DNA of 64,000 bases from Telluria aromaticivorans (GCF_013003915.1 NZ_JABAIV010000008.1:1-64000); one strand, 5' to 3'. Numbered from the stretch's first letter, positions 1 to 11,161 are shown. Program-made: numbers and translations. Notes: a model not told the origin generated them from the sequence alone.

Positions 1-63
1 GCCGCCATCATCACGCAGGGCACCACGGCAGCGAAGAAAGCATCCGCTCAAAAGCGAGTGTGA
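1..63 (+). CDS. C-terminal end of a probable IstB-type transposition helper ATPase (partial)
   Basis: A reading frame open from the window edge ends at a TGA at 61-63, giving 20 residues rich in Ala, Thr and Lys. It stops only a few bases before the paired terminal repeats of an IS21-like element. In that family the helper ATPase gene istB lies at the right end, so this is probably its last codons. The identification comes from position only; no ATPase motif is inside the window. It could also be another passenger gene. Confidence 0.35.
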   Translation, partial: AAIITQGTTAAKKASAQKRV

Positions 64-70
64 CTTTTGG

Positions 71-122
71 AAAACGGACATTTTAACTTTGCTAAAAGCG
101 GACATTTCTACTTTGCTGTTAC
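71..122 (+). mobile_element. Right end of an IS21-like insertion sequence (multiple terminal repeats)
   Basis: Two direct repeats of 19 bases, cores CGGACATTTTAACTTTGCT at 75-93 and CGGACATTTCTACTTTGCT at 99-117, differ at two positions and are offset by 24 bases. They are followed by a TGTTACA terminus at 117-123. Closely spaced terminal repeats ending in TG..CA are typical of IS21-family ends. Only the right end is present; istA, most of istB and the left end lie outside. The element abuts CACCCTACG, which matches the end of a dispersed repeat found elsewhere in the window. Confidence 0.5.
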
Positions 123-156
123 ACACCCTACGATGTGCGGCTATTCCAGCCTTACC

Positions 157-1701
<1,545 letters not shown>

Positions 1702-1716
1702 CTACCCCGGGCATTT

Positions 1717-2331
1717 ATGAAACTCATCGGTTCAACCACCAGTCCCTATGTGCGCAAGGTCCGCGTCGTGCTGGCGGAGAAGAAGCTCGATTTCAGCTTC
1801 GAGCAGGAAAACGTCTGGGTCCCGGAGACCACGATCCAGCAGGTCAACCCGCTCGGCAAGATCCCCTGCCTGGTGATGGAAGACGGCAGCACGCTCTACG
1901 ATTCGCGCGTGATCGCCGAATACCTCGACACCGTTTCGCCCGTGTGCAAGCTGCTGCCGCCAAGCGGCCGCGAACGCACCGAGGTCAAGGTGTGGGAAGC
2001 GCTGGCCGATGGCGTGCTCGATGCCGCCATCCTGGTTTTCCTGGAGCGGCGCGAACGCCCGCCGGAACAGCAGAGCGCCAAGTGGATCGAACGCCAGCTG
2101 GGCAAGGTGCATGCCGGCCTGCGCGAGATGTCCGCCCGGCTGGGCGATTCAAGTTACTGCGTGGGCACGCATTACACGCTGGCCGACGTCGCGGCCGGCT
2201 GCGCGCTGGGCTGGCTCGCCTTCCGCTTCCCCGACATCGCCTGGCGCACCGACTACCCCAACCTGGCGCGCTTGTCCGATAAACTGTCCGAACGCGCGTC
2301 GTTCCGCGACACCGTTCCCTTCGTCGCGTGA
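1717..2331 (+). CDS. Glutathione S-transferase family protein (YibF/GstB-like)
   Basis: 204 residues. The N-terminal thioredoxin fold begins with a TSPYVRKVRVVLAEK segment like that of YibF-type transferases, followed by the cis-Pro turn and DSRVIAEYLD at about 65-75 that binds the glutathione gamma-glutamyl group. An all-helical C-terminal domain completes the fold. Start is the ATG at 1717, where homology begins. The stop overlaps the GTG start of the sugar kinase by 4 bases, so the two are translationally coupled. The substrate cannot be told from sequence. Confidence 0.88.
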   Translation: MKLIGSTTSPYVRKVRVVLAEKKLDFSFEQENVWVPETTIQQVNPLGKIPCLVMEDGSTLYDSRVIAEYLDTVSPVCKLLPPSGRERTEVKVWEALADGVLDAAILVFLERRERPPEQQSAKWIERQLGKVHAGLREMSARLGDSSYCVGTHYTLADVAAGCALGWLAFRFPDIAWRTDYPNLARLSDKLSERASFRDTVPFVA

Positions 2332-3266
2332 GCGCGCCCGCCACCACCGTCGTCTTCGGCGAAGCGCTGGTCGACGATTTCACCACCGAGCAGGTCGTCG
2401 GCGGCGCGCCTTTCAACGTGGCGCGCCATCTGGCCGCCTTCATGGCGCCGCAGCTGATGGTCACCCGCATCGGCAACGACAGCCCGGGCCAGGCCGTGCG
2501 CGCGGAGTTCGAACGCTTCGCCATGAGCGAGGCCGGGCTGCAGCTCGACGCCATCGAAGAAACCGGCCGCGTTCTGGTCGAGCGTGGCCCGCGTGGCCAC
2601 CGCTTCACGATCCTGCCCAGCCAGGCTTACGATTTCATCGACCGCGAGCAGGCGCTGGCGGCAGTGCAAAGCGTCGAAGGCAGCGAGCGCGGCATCATCT
2701 ACTTCGGCACGCTGGCCCAGCGCAACGAGCGTTCGCGCACCACCCTGCATGCGCTGCTCGAGGCGACCGGCGCGCTGCGCTACCTCGACCTGAACCTGCG
2801 CGAGGGCCAGTACGACGAACGCTGCGTCACGCGCTCGCTGCAGGCGGCCAACATCGTCAAGGTCAACGAGGAAGAGCTGCAGTCGCTGTTCGGCTGGTAT
2901 TTCCAGATGGAGGCGGATGCCCCTGCGCTGTCGGCGGAAGAAGTGCACGCCTCCTGCGGCGCGCTGCTGAAGATATTCTCGCTCGACGGCCTGATCGTCA
3001 CGCTCGGACACCGCGGCTCGGTGTATTTCGGTGCGGACGGCAGCGTGGTCATGAACCGCGATAATCCGGCGCCGCCCTTCGTGATCGACACGGTCGGGGC
3101 AGGGGATGCGTTCTCGGCGATTTTCTTGCTGGGGAGGATGCGGGAATGGCCGCTGGAGCTCGCGCTGGCGCGGGCCAACGAGTTCGCGGGCGCGATCTGC
3201 GCGGTTCCGGGCGCGGTGCCGCGGGACCTGGGGTTTTATGACCAGTGGATGATGAAGTGGCGCTAG
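2328..3266 (+). CDS. PfkB-family carbohydrate kinase (fructokinase-like)
   Basis: 312 residues. The ribokinase-fold signature GGAPFNVARHLA is at residues 25-36. The C-terminal PfkB signature DTVGAGDAFSA spans 254-264, with catalytic base D260 in GAGD. A phosphoribulose- or fructose-type substrate is likely but cannot be fixed. Starts with GTG overlapping the preceding GST stop (frame GTGA), which suggests coupling with the GST. A palindrome follows 15 bases after the stop and may end the transcript. Closest family habit is fructokinase/sugar kinase of Oxalobacteraceae. Confidence 0.87.
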   Translation: MSAPATTVVFGEALVDDFTTEQVVGGAPFNVARHLAAFMAPQLMVTRIGNDSPGQAVRAEFERFAMSEAGLQLDAIEETGRVLVERGPRGHRFTILPSQAYDFIDREQALAAVQSVEGSERGIIYFGTLAQRNERSRTTLHALLEATGALRYLDLNLREGQYDERCVTRSLQAANIVKVNEEELQSLFGWYFQMEADAPALSAEEVHASCGALLKIFSLDGLIVTLGHRGSVYFGADGSVVMNRDNPAPPFVIDTVGAGDAFSAIFLLGRMREWPLELALARANEFAGAICAVPGAVPRDLGFYDQWMMKWR

Positions 3267-3280
3267 CTAGCTGCTAGCAA

Positions 3281-3321
3281 ACTTGGGCGGAACAATGCCA
3301 GTGGCATTGTTCACTCCAAGT
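3281..3321. repeat. Palindromic intergenic element, possible bidirectional terminator
   Basis: The perfect 10-base arms GAACAATGCC (3290-3299) and GGCATTGTTC (3303-3312) flank a 3-base loop, and outer arms around ACTTGG/CCAAGT extend the stem. It sits between two convergent genes. A very similar palindrome, GAATAATGCC/GGCATTATTC, occurs at 43550-43572, so this is a small dispersed family. No run of T follows, so terminator function is only plausible. Confidence 0.6.
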
Positions 3322-3347
3322 TCTTCAGTAGTACCGATACGGTTTGC

Positions 3348-3818
3348 TTATTCGCCAATCTGGCTCTGCAAATAATTCTGAATCCCCACCTTCACGATCA
3401 GGTCGAGCTGGGTCTCCAGCCACTCGATATGCTCTTCGGTGTCCTCGAGGATCATCAGGAACAAATCGCGGGTAACGTAATCGGCCGCCGCTTCGGCAGC
3501 CGCGATGCCTTCCTTGACTGTCACATGGGCCGCGCGCTCGAGCTTCAGGTCGCATTCGAGCATTTCCTGGGTCGACTCACCGATCAGCAGCTTGTGCAGC
3601 GCCTGCAGGTTCGGCAGGCCGTCGAGCATCAGGATGCGGTCGATCAGCTTGTCGGCATGCTTCATCTCGCCGATCGATTCGTCGTATTCCTTCTTCGCCA
3701 GGCGGCTGAAACCCCAGTGGCGGTACATGCGGGCATGCAGGAAGTACTGGTTGATCGCAGTAAGTTCGTTGGTCAGCTGCGCATTGAGCAGACGGAGAAC
3801 GTTCGGGTCGCCTTTCAT
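3348..3818 (-). CDS. bfr: Bacterioferritin
   Basis: 156 residues, the normal length of the 24-mer haem-containing ferritin that oxidises and stores iron. Ferroxidase ligands E18, E51, H54, E94 and H130 and the haem-ligand M52 can be read at their expected places. At the position of E127 in the E. coli protein this one has Thr in an EDTEEH segment, with glutamates next to it. Similar segments are, from memory, common in betaproteobacterial Bfr. Start ATG at 3818 gives the canonical MKGD N-terminus. Lies downstream of and in the same direction as bfd, its ferredoxin partner for iron release. Confidence 0.95.
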   Translation of the reverse strand: MKGDPNVLRLLNAQLTNELTAINQYFLHARMYRHWGFSRLAKKEYDESIGEMKHADKLIDRILMLDGLPNLQALHKLLIGESTQEMLECDLKLERAAHVTVKEGIAAAEAAADYVTRDLFLMILEDTEEHIEWLETQLDLIVKVGIQNYLQSQIGE

Positions 3819-4040
3819 GTGGTGCCTTTGCTAATGTTGTATGTGGATGCGCTCCATGATATCAAACAAGCCAGCCAGACATGGGACCAGTTGCGCGTAA
3901 AAAGCTGAAAAAAGCCCGGTAGATGCTGGAAAAAGGCCGGAAATCGGCCGGAATAAAAACCGTTCTCACTCCACTTCCAGAATGCTTCTCACTACCTGCA
4001 AGGAGGGCAGCCGTCCTGCCGCTCCGGTCTCGCAGGGACG

Positions 4041-4067
4041 AAAAAAAGCCCCGCTGCATGGCGGGGC
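4041..4067 (-). terminator. Rho-independent terminator of bfd
   Basis: On the minus strand the hairpin arms GCCCCGC (4048-4054 on plus) and GCGGGGC (4061-4067) are followed by a run of seven T (plus-strand A run 4041-4047). It lies 22 bases past the bfd stop. It should separate bfd from bfr, which then needs its own promoter in 3819-4040; I could not fix one there. Confidence 0.8.
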
Positions 4068-4088
4068 CCGGAGGAACAGGTGCTCGAC

Positions 4089-4298
4089 TCAGGCCGCTTG
4101 CGGCACGCGGCGAACTTCGGTGATCGTGGTCTTGCTGTCCAGGTGCTCGTTCAGCACTTCGCGCGCATAGCTGACGCAGGTGCCGCACACCGTGCCCACG
4201 CCCAGTTCGCGGTACAGCTCGGCCACTGACGAGATGCCGAGGTCGATGGCCTGGCGGATTTCACGGTCGGAGATGTTGTTGCAGACACAGACGATCAT
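4089..4298 (-). CDS. bfd: Bacterioferritin-associated ferredoxin
   Basis: 69 residues with the BFD [2Fe-2S] pattern: C4 and C6 near the N-terminus, then C38 and C41 in GTVCGTC. Bfd docks on bacterioferritin and passes electrons to its haem so stored ferric iron is reduced and released under iron starvation. The gene is divergent from feoA across a region with two Fur-like palindromes, in keeping with iron-repressed control. The C-terminal tail of about 20 residues after the cluster domain is a usual betaproteobacterial extension. Confidence 0.93.
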   Translation of the reverse strand: MIVCVCNNISDREIRQAIDLGISSVAELYRELGVGTVCGTCVSYAREVLNEHLDSKTTITEVRRVPQAA

Positions 4299-4361
4299 CG
4301 TTTCGTTTCCTTGGAACTAGCGTGGTAGCTATTTGGTGCTCAGTTGGCGATTTGCTATTTA

Positions 4362-4380
4362 AATGAGAATCAATCTCATT
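4362..4380. promoter_or_regulatory. Fur-box-like operator upstream of bfd
   Basis: AATGAGAATCAATCTCATT is a 19-base dyad with perfect 7-base arms and a 5-base centre. It matches the AT-rich GATAAT-type arrangement expected of Fur operators. It lies 64 bases upstream of the bfd start and in the shared bfd/feoA intergenic region. A Fur protein is encoded in the same window at 32793-33221. Confidence 0.72.
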
Positions 4381-4466
4381 CGTGTTCTATTCTCTCGAAA
4401 CTCGGCCGCGTTTGCAACTGATTTTTGTGGGTTCGCTGAGGTATTTAAAAGCTGTGATCAAACCGC

Positions 4467-4498
4467 AAATAGAAATAATTCGCATTTAGGTTTATGAT
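4467..4498 (+). promoter_or_regulatory. Second Fur-like box with overlapping feoA promoter
   Basis: From 4467 to 4487 an imperfect dyad has left arm AAATAGAA and right arm TTCGCATTT, which pair at most positions. It is followed by a -10-like TATGAT at 4493-4498. Repressor binding here would cover the promoter core. No convincing -35 hexamer is visible. It lies 65 bases before the feoA start, so the leader would be about 45-50 bases. Confidence 0.5.
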
Positions 4499-4552
4499 GC
4501 ACATAGTTGTCTCATCAGCGCTACATGTTGTACCCATACCTCGGACGCGACC

Positions 4553-4810
4553 ATGACTCTTGCATCTTCCCTCACCACGCTCGACGCCCTCCCGGCCGGC
4601 CAGAGCGCCACCGTGATCCACCTGGCGCCGACCAGGCAGGAGGACGGCAGCGACGTCCAGCGCCGCCTGATGGAACTCGGTTTTGTTCCCGGCGAGCGTA
4701 TCCGCGTGCTCAAGCGCGTCATGGGGGGCCCGCTGGCCGTCAAGGTCGGCGAGTCGACCTTCGCGCTGCGCCGTTTCGAAGCCGCCCTCGTGTCGATCAA
4801 GCCGGAATAA
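4553..4810 (+). CDS. feoA: Ferrous iron transport protein A
   Basis: 85 residues, a single small SH3-like FeoA domain with the typical MELGFVPGERIRVLKR segment and a C-terminal FALRRFEAALV stretch. FeoA is a cytosolic partner of FeoB that is needed for ferrous uptake. ATG at 4553 is the first start in the frame after the promoter. feoB begins 4 bases after its stop, so the genes form an operon. The upstream Fur-like boxes imply iron repression. Confidence 0.93.
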   Translation: MTLASSLTTLDALPAGQSATVIHLAPTRQEDGSDVQRRLMELGFVPGERIRVLKRVMGGPLAVKVGESTFALRRFEAALVSIKPE

Positions 4811-4814
4811 ACGC

Positions 4815-6695
<1,881 letters not shown>

Positions 6696-6698
6696 GCC

Positions 6699-6962
6699 AT
6701 GTGGCAGGAGCTGGTCGTCGGGATCATCGTTGCGCTGGCAGCCCTGTACGCCGGCGCCAAATACCTGCCCGAGAGCTGGCGCCGCGCGCTGGTGCACCGC
6801 CTGTCGAAAGGCGGGCGCGAGTCGAAACTGGTGGCCTGGCTGGACACCTCGGCCAGCTGCGGCAGCGGCTGCGGCAGCTGTGGCAGCTGCGAGACGCCCG
6901 AGCCGGCCCCCGACACCGAGACGGGCAGGGACCGGGTCATCAAGATCCACGAGCGCCGCTAG
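6699..6962 (+). CDS. FeoB-associated Cys-rich membrane protein (DUF6587/FeoC-position)
   Basis: 87 residues: one transmembrane helix at about residues 5-22, a basic stretch, then a Cys/Gly/Ser cluster with C54, C58, C61 and C64, then an acidic-basic tail. It starts 3 bases after feoB in the position where FeoC occurs in enterics, but has no winged helix. Proteins of this type recur next to feoB and are thought to help Feo assembly or iron handling. The four-cysteine cluster could bind a metal or Fe-S centre; this is inference. Confidence 0.8.
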   Translation: MWQELVVGIIVALAALYAGAKYLPESWRRALVHRLSKGGRESKLVAWLDTSASCGSGCGSCGSCETPEPAPDTETGRDRVIKIHERR

Positions 6963-6977
6963 CGCGCCCCGAGTTCC

Positions 6978-7373
6978 TTAGCGCGCGGGGTCGGTAACCA
7001 CGTGCCAGGCGCCGCCGACACCGTCGCCGGTCTTGTCGCCTTCTTTCTTATCCTTGATGAACGTATACAGCGGCTTGCCCTTGTGGGCGAGCTGCTTGCT
7101 GCCGTCTTCGCGCGTGACGACCGACCACGGTTCGGCCAGCGCGGCGCTGCCGGCCGTCACCGGCGGCCAGTTGCGGGCGCAGGTCTCGACGCAGCTGCTC
7201 TTGCCGCTGCCGGCGGCATCCTTGTCATAGGTGTAGACGGTCATGCCCGAAGAATTCACCAGGACCCCATGCGCCGATTTCAACGGGGAGCTGGCGGGCG
7301 GGGCATCGGCGGCAAGAACGGTGGTGGAAAGTAGCAGGGCGGTAAGAGCGGTACTGACGCGAAGCAATTGCAT
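6978..7373 (-). CDS. Secreted COG4315-type repeat protein
   Basis: 131 residues with a signal peptide (cut probably after the VLAADA region, about residue 22). It is followed by two copies of the short secreted repeat of this family: a VLVNSSGMTVYTYDKD block with a cysteine-containing CVETCARNWPP, and a QLAHKGKPLYTFIKDK block. Family members are exported proteins of unknown function, often annotated as predicted lipoproteins, but there is no lipobox Cys here. Convergent with the feo operon (15 bases from stop to stop). Confidence 0.82.
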   Translation of the reverse strand: MQLLRVSTALTALLLSTTVLAADAPPASSPLKSAHGVLVNSSGMTVYTYDKDAAGSGKSSCVETCARNWPPVTAGSAALAEPWSVVTREDGSKQLAHKGKPLYTFIKDKKEGDKTGDGVGGAWHVVTDPAR

Positions 7374-7414
7374 AACAGCCTCCTGGTCGGTTACTGCATG
7401 GGTGGACTACCATT

Positions 7415-8302
7415 CTATTCCTGCTCGTCCAGTGCGTCGACCGCCGCGATGAGCCGGCGTGCGTCGAAGGGCGCATGCACCTTGATGTCGTTATCGAAGT
7501 AGCAGTAGACATCGCGTCCCTGCCTGCGCGGCGGCGCCTTGCCGGAGACCAGGCGCGCGTCGATCGGCTGCCCGCCGCGGCGCCAGGCATGCATGCGCCT
7601 GGCCCAGGCATCGATCGACGCGTCTTCGTAGCCGCTGGCATACAGCTCCTTGTCGCCATGCAGGCGGATGTAAACAAAGTCCGCGGTCAGGTCTTCGCAC
7701 AGCGGCCACTTGCCCGCGGTGTCGGCCACCACCATCGCCACCTTGTACTTGCGCAGCAGGGCGATGAAGGCCGGGTCCATGAAGCTCTCGTGGCGGATTT
7801 CCACCGCATGCCGCATCGGGCGCTTGGGTCCCGCATCGAGCGAGACCTTGCCCTCCATGCGGGGCTGATGGAGAAGGGCGCGTTCGAGCGCGGCATTGGT
7901 ATCCTGCGGCAGGATCGACAGGAAATGCTCGAAACGCTCCGGGTCGAATTTCACCATCGGCGGGAACTGCCACAGGAAGGGACCGAGCTTCTCGCGCAGT
8001 TCGAACACGCCCGAGGCCAGCACATTGGCCAGTGGGGCGTCGATCTCCTTGAGCTTGAGCATGTGGGTCAGGAAGCGGTTGCCCTTCACGGCAAACACGA
8101 AGCCGGGCGGTGTGGCGGCATACCATGCCGCATAGCTTTCGGGTCGCTGCAGCGAATAGAACGAGCCGTTGATCTCGATGGTCGGCAACTGGTTTGCCGC
8201 GTATTCCAGCTCGCGGTGCTGGACCAGCCCCGGTGGATAGAACACGCCGCGCCAGGGCACGTAACGCCAGCCGGAGATGCCGATGTAAGCCGATCCGCTC
8301 AT
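7415..8302 (-). CDS. DUF72 family protein
   Basis: About 295 residues with the DUF72 (YecE-like) TIM-barrel hallmarks: an N-terminal IGISGWRYVPWRGVFYP, EINGSFYSLQ, a FAVKGNRFLTHMLKL segment, AVEIRHESF and a FVYIRLHG strand near the C-terminus. Biochemical role is unknown. Start was placed at the ATG at 8302 where the family homology begins; an in-frame start at 8341 is possible. Divergent from the GST at 8398 with about 95 bases between. Confidence 0.85.
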   Translation of the reverse strand: MSGSAYIGISGWRYVPWRGVFYPPGLVQHRELEYAANQLPTIEINGSFYSLQRPESYAAWYAATPPGFVFAVKGNRFLTHMLKLKEIDAPLANVLASGVFELREKLGPFLWQFPPMVKFDPERFEHFLSILPQDTNAALERALLHQPRMEGKVSLDAGPKRPMRHAVEIRHESFMDPAFIALLRKYKVAMVVADTAGKWPLCEDLTADFVYIRLHGDKELYASGYEDASIDAWARRMHAWRRGGQPIDARLVSGKAPPRRQGRDVYCYFDNDIKVHAPFDARRLIAAVDALDEQE

Positions 8303-8397
8303 GCGCCGACGATACACCGGCTCGCCTGTTGGCAGGCGCACAACCCGGCAGGCTGCGTGATAAGCTGCAGGCCTGTCGAACCTTATCGAAAGTGCCC

Positions 8398-9069
8398 ATG
8401 ATCGTCGTCCATCACCTGAACAATTCGCGCTCGCAGCGCATCCTGTGGCTGCTCGAAGAGCTTGGGCTGGAATACGAGATCAAGCGCTACCAGCGCGACC
8501 CGAAGACCATGCTGGCGCCGGCCGAACTGAAAGCCGTCCACCCGCTCGGCAAGTCGCCGGTGATCACCGATGGCGAGGCCACCGTGGCCGAATCGGGCGC
8601 CATCATCGAATACCTGCTGGAGCGCTACGGCAACGGGCGCCTGCTGCCGGCCGCCGGCTCGCCGGAGCGCCTGCGCTACACCTATTTCCTGCACTTCGCC
8701 GAAGGCACGGCCATGTCGCCGCTGCTCATGAAACTGGTGTTCGACCGCATCGAAAGCGGCCCGATGCCTTTCTTCGCCAAACCGATCGCGCGCGGCATCG
8801 CCCGCAAGGTCAAGGACAGCTTCATCATGCCGAACATCCGCAGCCAGCTCGATTACCTCGAGAGTGAACTGGGCAAATCGCCGTGGTTCGCCGGCAGCGA
8901 ATTCAGCGCCGCCGACATCCAGATGAGTTTTCCGCTGGAGGCGGCCGCCTCGCGCGGTGGCCTCGGCAGCCAGTACCCGAAGCTGGAGGCTTTCCTGCAG
9001 AAGATCCACGCCCGTCCCGCCTATGCCCAGGCGATCGAACGCGGCGGCAAATACGACCTGGTCAAGTAG
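8398..9069 (+). CDS. Glutathione S-transferase family protein
   Basis: 223 residues. The N-terminal thioredoxin-like domain opens MIVVHHLNNSRSQRILWLLEE, with Ser in the catalytic loop. The gamma-glutamyl site is around VAESGAIIEYLLERYG, and a helical C-terminal domain carries the FSAADIQMSFPLE N-capping box. It is a different subgroup from the GST at 1717. Start ATG 8398 is at the homology start. A GC-rich hairpin follows the stop. Substrate unknown. Confidence 0.88.
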   Translation: MIVVHHLNNSRSQRILWLLEELGLEYEIKRYQRDPKTMLAPAELKAVHPLGKSPVITDGEATVAESGAIIEYLLERYGNGRLLPAAGSPERLRYTYFLHFAEGTAMSPLLMKLVFDRIESGPMPFFAKPIARGIARKVKDSFIMPNIRSQLDYLESELGKSPWFAGSEFSAADIQMSFPLEAAASRGGLGSQYPKLEAFLQKIHARPAYAQAIERGGKYDLVK

Positions 9070-9078
9070 GCCGGGCAT

Positions 9079-9110
9079 CGGCCCGCTTTCCGAAGCGGGC
9101 CGCGGGGTTT
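9079..9110 (+). terminator. GC-rich hairpin after the GST gene, probable terminator
   Basis: Perfect 10-base arms CGGCCCGCTT (9079-9088) and AAGCGGGCCG (9093-9102) with a 4-base loop lie 10 bases after the stop. Only a weak T tract (GGGTTTAT) follows, so termination strength is uncertain. Confidence 0.5.
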
Positions 9111-9159
9111 ATCATGGCGGCGCGCGCACTACCCCGAACCTACCGTCCCCATTCCACCC

Positions 9160-9945
9160 ATGAGCACACAGGGAAAGCTGCTGGCGATCGATGGCCTGAA
9201 CATCGTCCGCCGCGTCTACGAAGCCAGTCCCGAGCCGGACTCCGACCTGAAGGCCAGCATCGCGCTGCGCCACGCGTTTTCGTCCTTCCGCATCCTGCTC
9301 GAGACGCATGCGCCGACCCACGTACTGGCCGCCTTCGACCACGGCGGCACTACCTGGCGCCATGCGCTGTACCCGCGCTACCGCGAGAACCGCGCGCCGA
9401 TGCCGGGCTACCTGCGCGAGGCACTGCCGGAATTCCACGAGCGCCTGCGCCAGGCCGGGCTGCATGTCCTGATGCTGCCCGAGGTCGAGGCCGACGACGT
9501 GATCGCCACCGGCGTGATGCGCTGGCTGCAGGAAGGCCGCGGCGAAGCCATCGTCGCCACCACCGATAAAGACCTGCATGTGCTGGTTGCGCACGGCGCC
9601 CTGGTGTGGGACCACTTCAAGAACGAATGGCATGACGACGCCTGGGTGCGCCAGCGCTTTGGCGTGGCGCCGGAACTGCTGCACGACCTGCTGGCGCTGA
9701 TGGGCGACCCGACCGACGGCGTGCCGGGCGTCTCCAAGATCGGCATGAAGACCGCGGCGCGCCTGCTCAATGCCTACGGCAGCCTGGAAGCGGTGGTGGC
9801 CGGCGCCGGCATCCTCAAGACGCCACTGGGCGAAAGGCTGCGCGCCGAGCGTGAGATACTCCAGGTCTCGCGCCAGCTGGTCGAGCTCAAGCGAGATGTG
9901 CGCCTGGGCGTGACCTGGAACATGCTGGCCTATGAGTCACACTGA
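9160..9945 (+). CDS. 5'-3' exonuclease/flap endonuclease (Xni/ExoIX-like)
   Basis: 261 residues, matching the free-standing 5'-nuclease domain of the PolI N-terminal family. Acidic metal ligands occur in LLAIDGLN (D11), EVEADDVIAT and TTDKDLHVLV. A helix-hairpin-helix DNA-binding motif occurs at GVPGVSKIGMKTAARLL. It probably cuts 5' flaps or primers as a backup to DNA polymerase I. It ends 20 bases before the receiver gene at 9966, so both may share a transcript. Confidence 0.85.
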   Translation: MSTQGKLLAIDGLNIVRRVYEASPEPDSDLKASIALRHAFSSFRILLETHAPTHVLAAFDHGGTTWRHALYPRYRENRAPMPGYLREALPEFHERLRQAGLHVLMLPEVEADDVIATGVMRWLQEGRGEAIVATTDKDLHVLVAHGALVWDHFKNEWHDDAWVRQRFGVAPELLHDLLALMGDPTDGVPGVSKIGMKTAARLLNAYGSLEAVVAGAGILKTPLGERLRAEREILQVSRQLVELKRDVRLGVTWNMLAYESH

Positions 9946-9965
9946 AAGATAAAAGGGAAGATGCG

Positions 9966-10364
9966 ATGCTCAAGGCATTGATCGTGGACGGCAGCGCAAT
10001 CTCGCGCGGGCTGCTCAATACCGTGCTGACGGACGGCGGCTACGAGGTGGTCGCGCAGACGCATACCGGCCTGCTCGGCTATACGCTGGCAATGAAGCAC
10101 CGCCCGCAGATCGTCTGCATCGCGCGCGAACAGGTCGAAGACGGCAGCCAGGTGGTCGAGGAATTGCGGGTCCACCTGCCGAAGGCGATGATCTTCATGG
10201 TGTCGGGGACCCTCGACGCGCCTGCCATCCAGGGCGCGGCCGCACGCGGCGTGCATGGCTTCGTGGTCAAGCCCTTCAAGGCCGACACCGTGCTCAAGAC
10301 GATCCGCAATACCGTGATCGCGCTCGTGAAGAAGCAGCAGGGCGCGCCGGGAAATGGAAACTGA
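9966..10364 (+). CDS. Response-regulator-like receiver domain protein lacking the phosphoacceptor Asp
   Basis: 132 residues, a single CheY-like fold. D8 (one acidic residue of the usual pair), S80 and K102 in VVKPFK are kept. The strand that should carry the phosphoacceptor reads IVCIAREQVEDG, with no Asp in the expected place. It is therefore a pseudo-receiver that is unlikely to be phosphorylated in the normal way and may act as a constitutive or ligand-controlled binding module. No output domain. No kinase next to it; upstream is the Xni-like nuclease. Confidence 0.8.
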   Translation: MLKALIVDGSAISRGLLNTVLTDGGYEVVAQTHTGLLGYTLAMKHRPQIVCIAREQVEDGSQVVEELRVHLPKAMIFMVSGTLDAPAIQGAAARGVHGFVVKPFKADTVLKTIRNTVIALVKKQQGAPGNGN

Positions 10365-10397
10365 GCGGAGTCTGAACGAGGGCTTGCGCGGCGGCCG

Positions 10398-11123
10398 CTA
10401 GGCCCGGCTGCGGCGCGCGATTTCCTCGGACGCGATCGCGGCCAGTTCGTGCAGCGCGCGCAGTTCGCGCTCGCGCAGGCGGCGCGGTTCGCGGTCGAAC
10501 ACGCACAGGGTGCCGAGCTGGCGACCTGCGGCATCGGCCAGCGGCACCCCGGCATAGAAGCGCACATGCGGTTCGCCCGTCACCAGCGGATTGCCGGCAA
10601 AGCGTGGATCGTTCGCCGCATCGCCCACCACGAAGCTGCCACCTGCCGCCAGCGCATGGCTGCAAAAGGCCCAGTCGCGTGGCGTTTCGGTCAGGTCGAT
10701 CCCGACGCGGGCCTTGAACCACTGGCGCTGCGCACCCAGCAGGGTCACGAGCGCGATCGGGCAACCCGTGAGCTGCGCCGCCAGCCGCGCCAGGCGGTCG
10801 AAGACTTCCTCGGGCGGCGTGTCCATCAGTCCTGAACCAGCCAGCGCCGCCAGCCGTTCCGCTTCGTCCGGCCGCTCCGGATCCGACGGGCTGCCATAGG
10901 GCGTGAATTCCGATGCGCGGGCGCTCCCCCCATCGCCTTGCCGGCTGAGCAAATGCCGTACGCTGCTCAGGCGCACGCGCCGATGGCCGCCGGGCGTTTT
11001 CCAGGTGGGCAGGGCGCCGCTCTCCATCCAGAGCTGGGTCGTACTAACCGCGATGCCAAGCAGCTTCGCCGCTGCGCGTGTCGTGAGGATCGGGTCGTCG
11101 TTAGGCGTGATCATGGGCGGCAT
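10398..11123 (-). CDS. Excisionase/MerR-type HTH plus GAF domain regulator
   Basis: About 241 residues. Residues 10-65 form a small winged-helix of the BLDC/excisionase type (TTRAAAKLLGIAVSTTQLW, then a GGHRRVRLSSVRHLL wing). Residues 90-235 form a GAF sensor domain with QWFKARVGI and VRFYAGVPL blocks. The GAF resembles that of the divergent gene at 11286, suggesting duplication. It could repress or activate that neighbour; a 14-base inverted repeat pair lies between them. Starts TTG 11126, ATG 11123 and ATG 11114 are all possible with no clear SD. Confidence 0.82.
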   Translation of the reverse strand: MPPMITPNDDPILTTRAAAKLLGIAVSTTQLWMESGALPTWKTPGGHRRVRLSSVRHLLSRQGDGGSARASEFTPYGSPSDPERPDEAERLAALAGSGLMDTPPEEVFDRLARLAAQLTGCPIALVTLLGAQRQWFKARVGIDLTETPRDWAFCSHALAAGGSFVVGDAANDPRFAGNPLVTGEPHVRFYAGVPLADAAGRQLGTLCVFDREPRRLRERELRALHELAAIASEEIARRSRA

Positions 11124-11161
11124 CAATGTGAGTGGAATGATTCTACCTGATTTGCAACATA

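Noticed and set aside
3929..3950. GGCCG/CGGCC hairpin as a terminator between bfr and bfd
   Set aside because: The stem is only 5 bases and the bfd terminator at 4041-4067 already explains the boundary.
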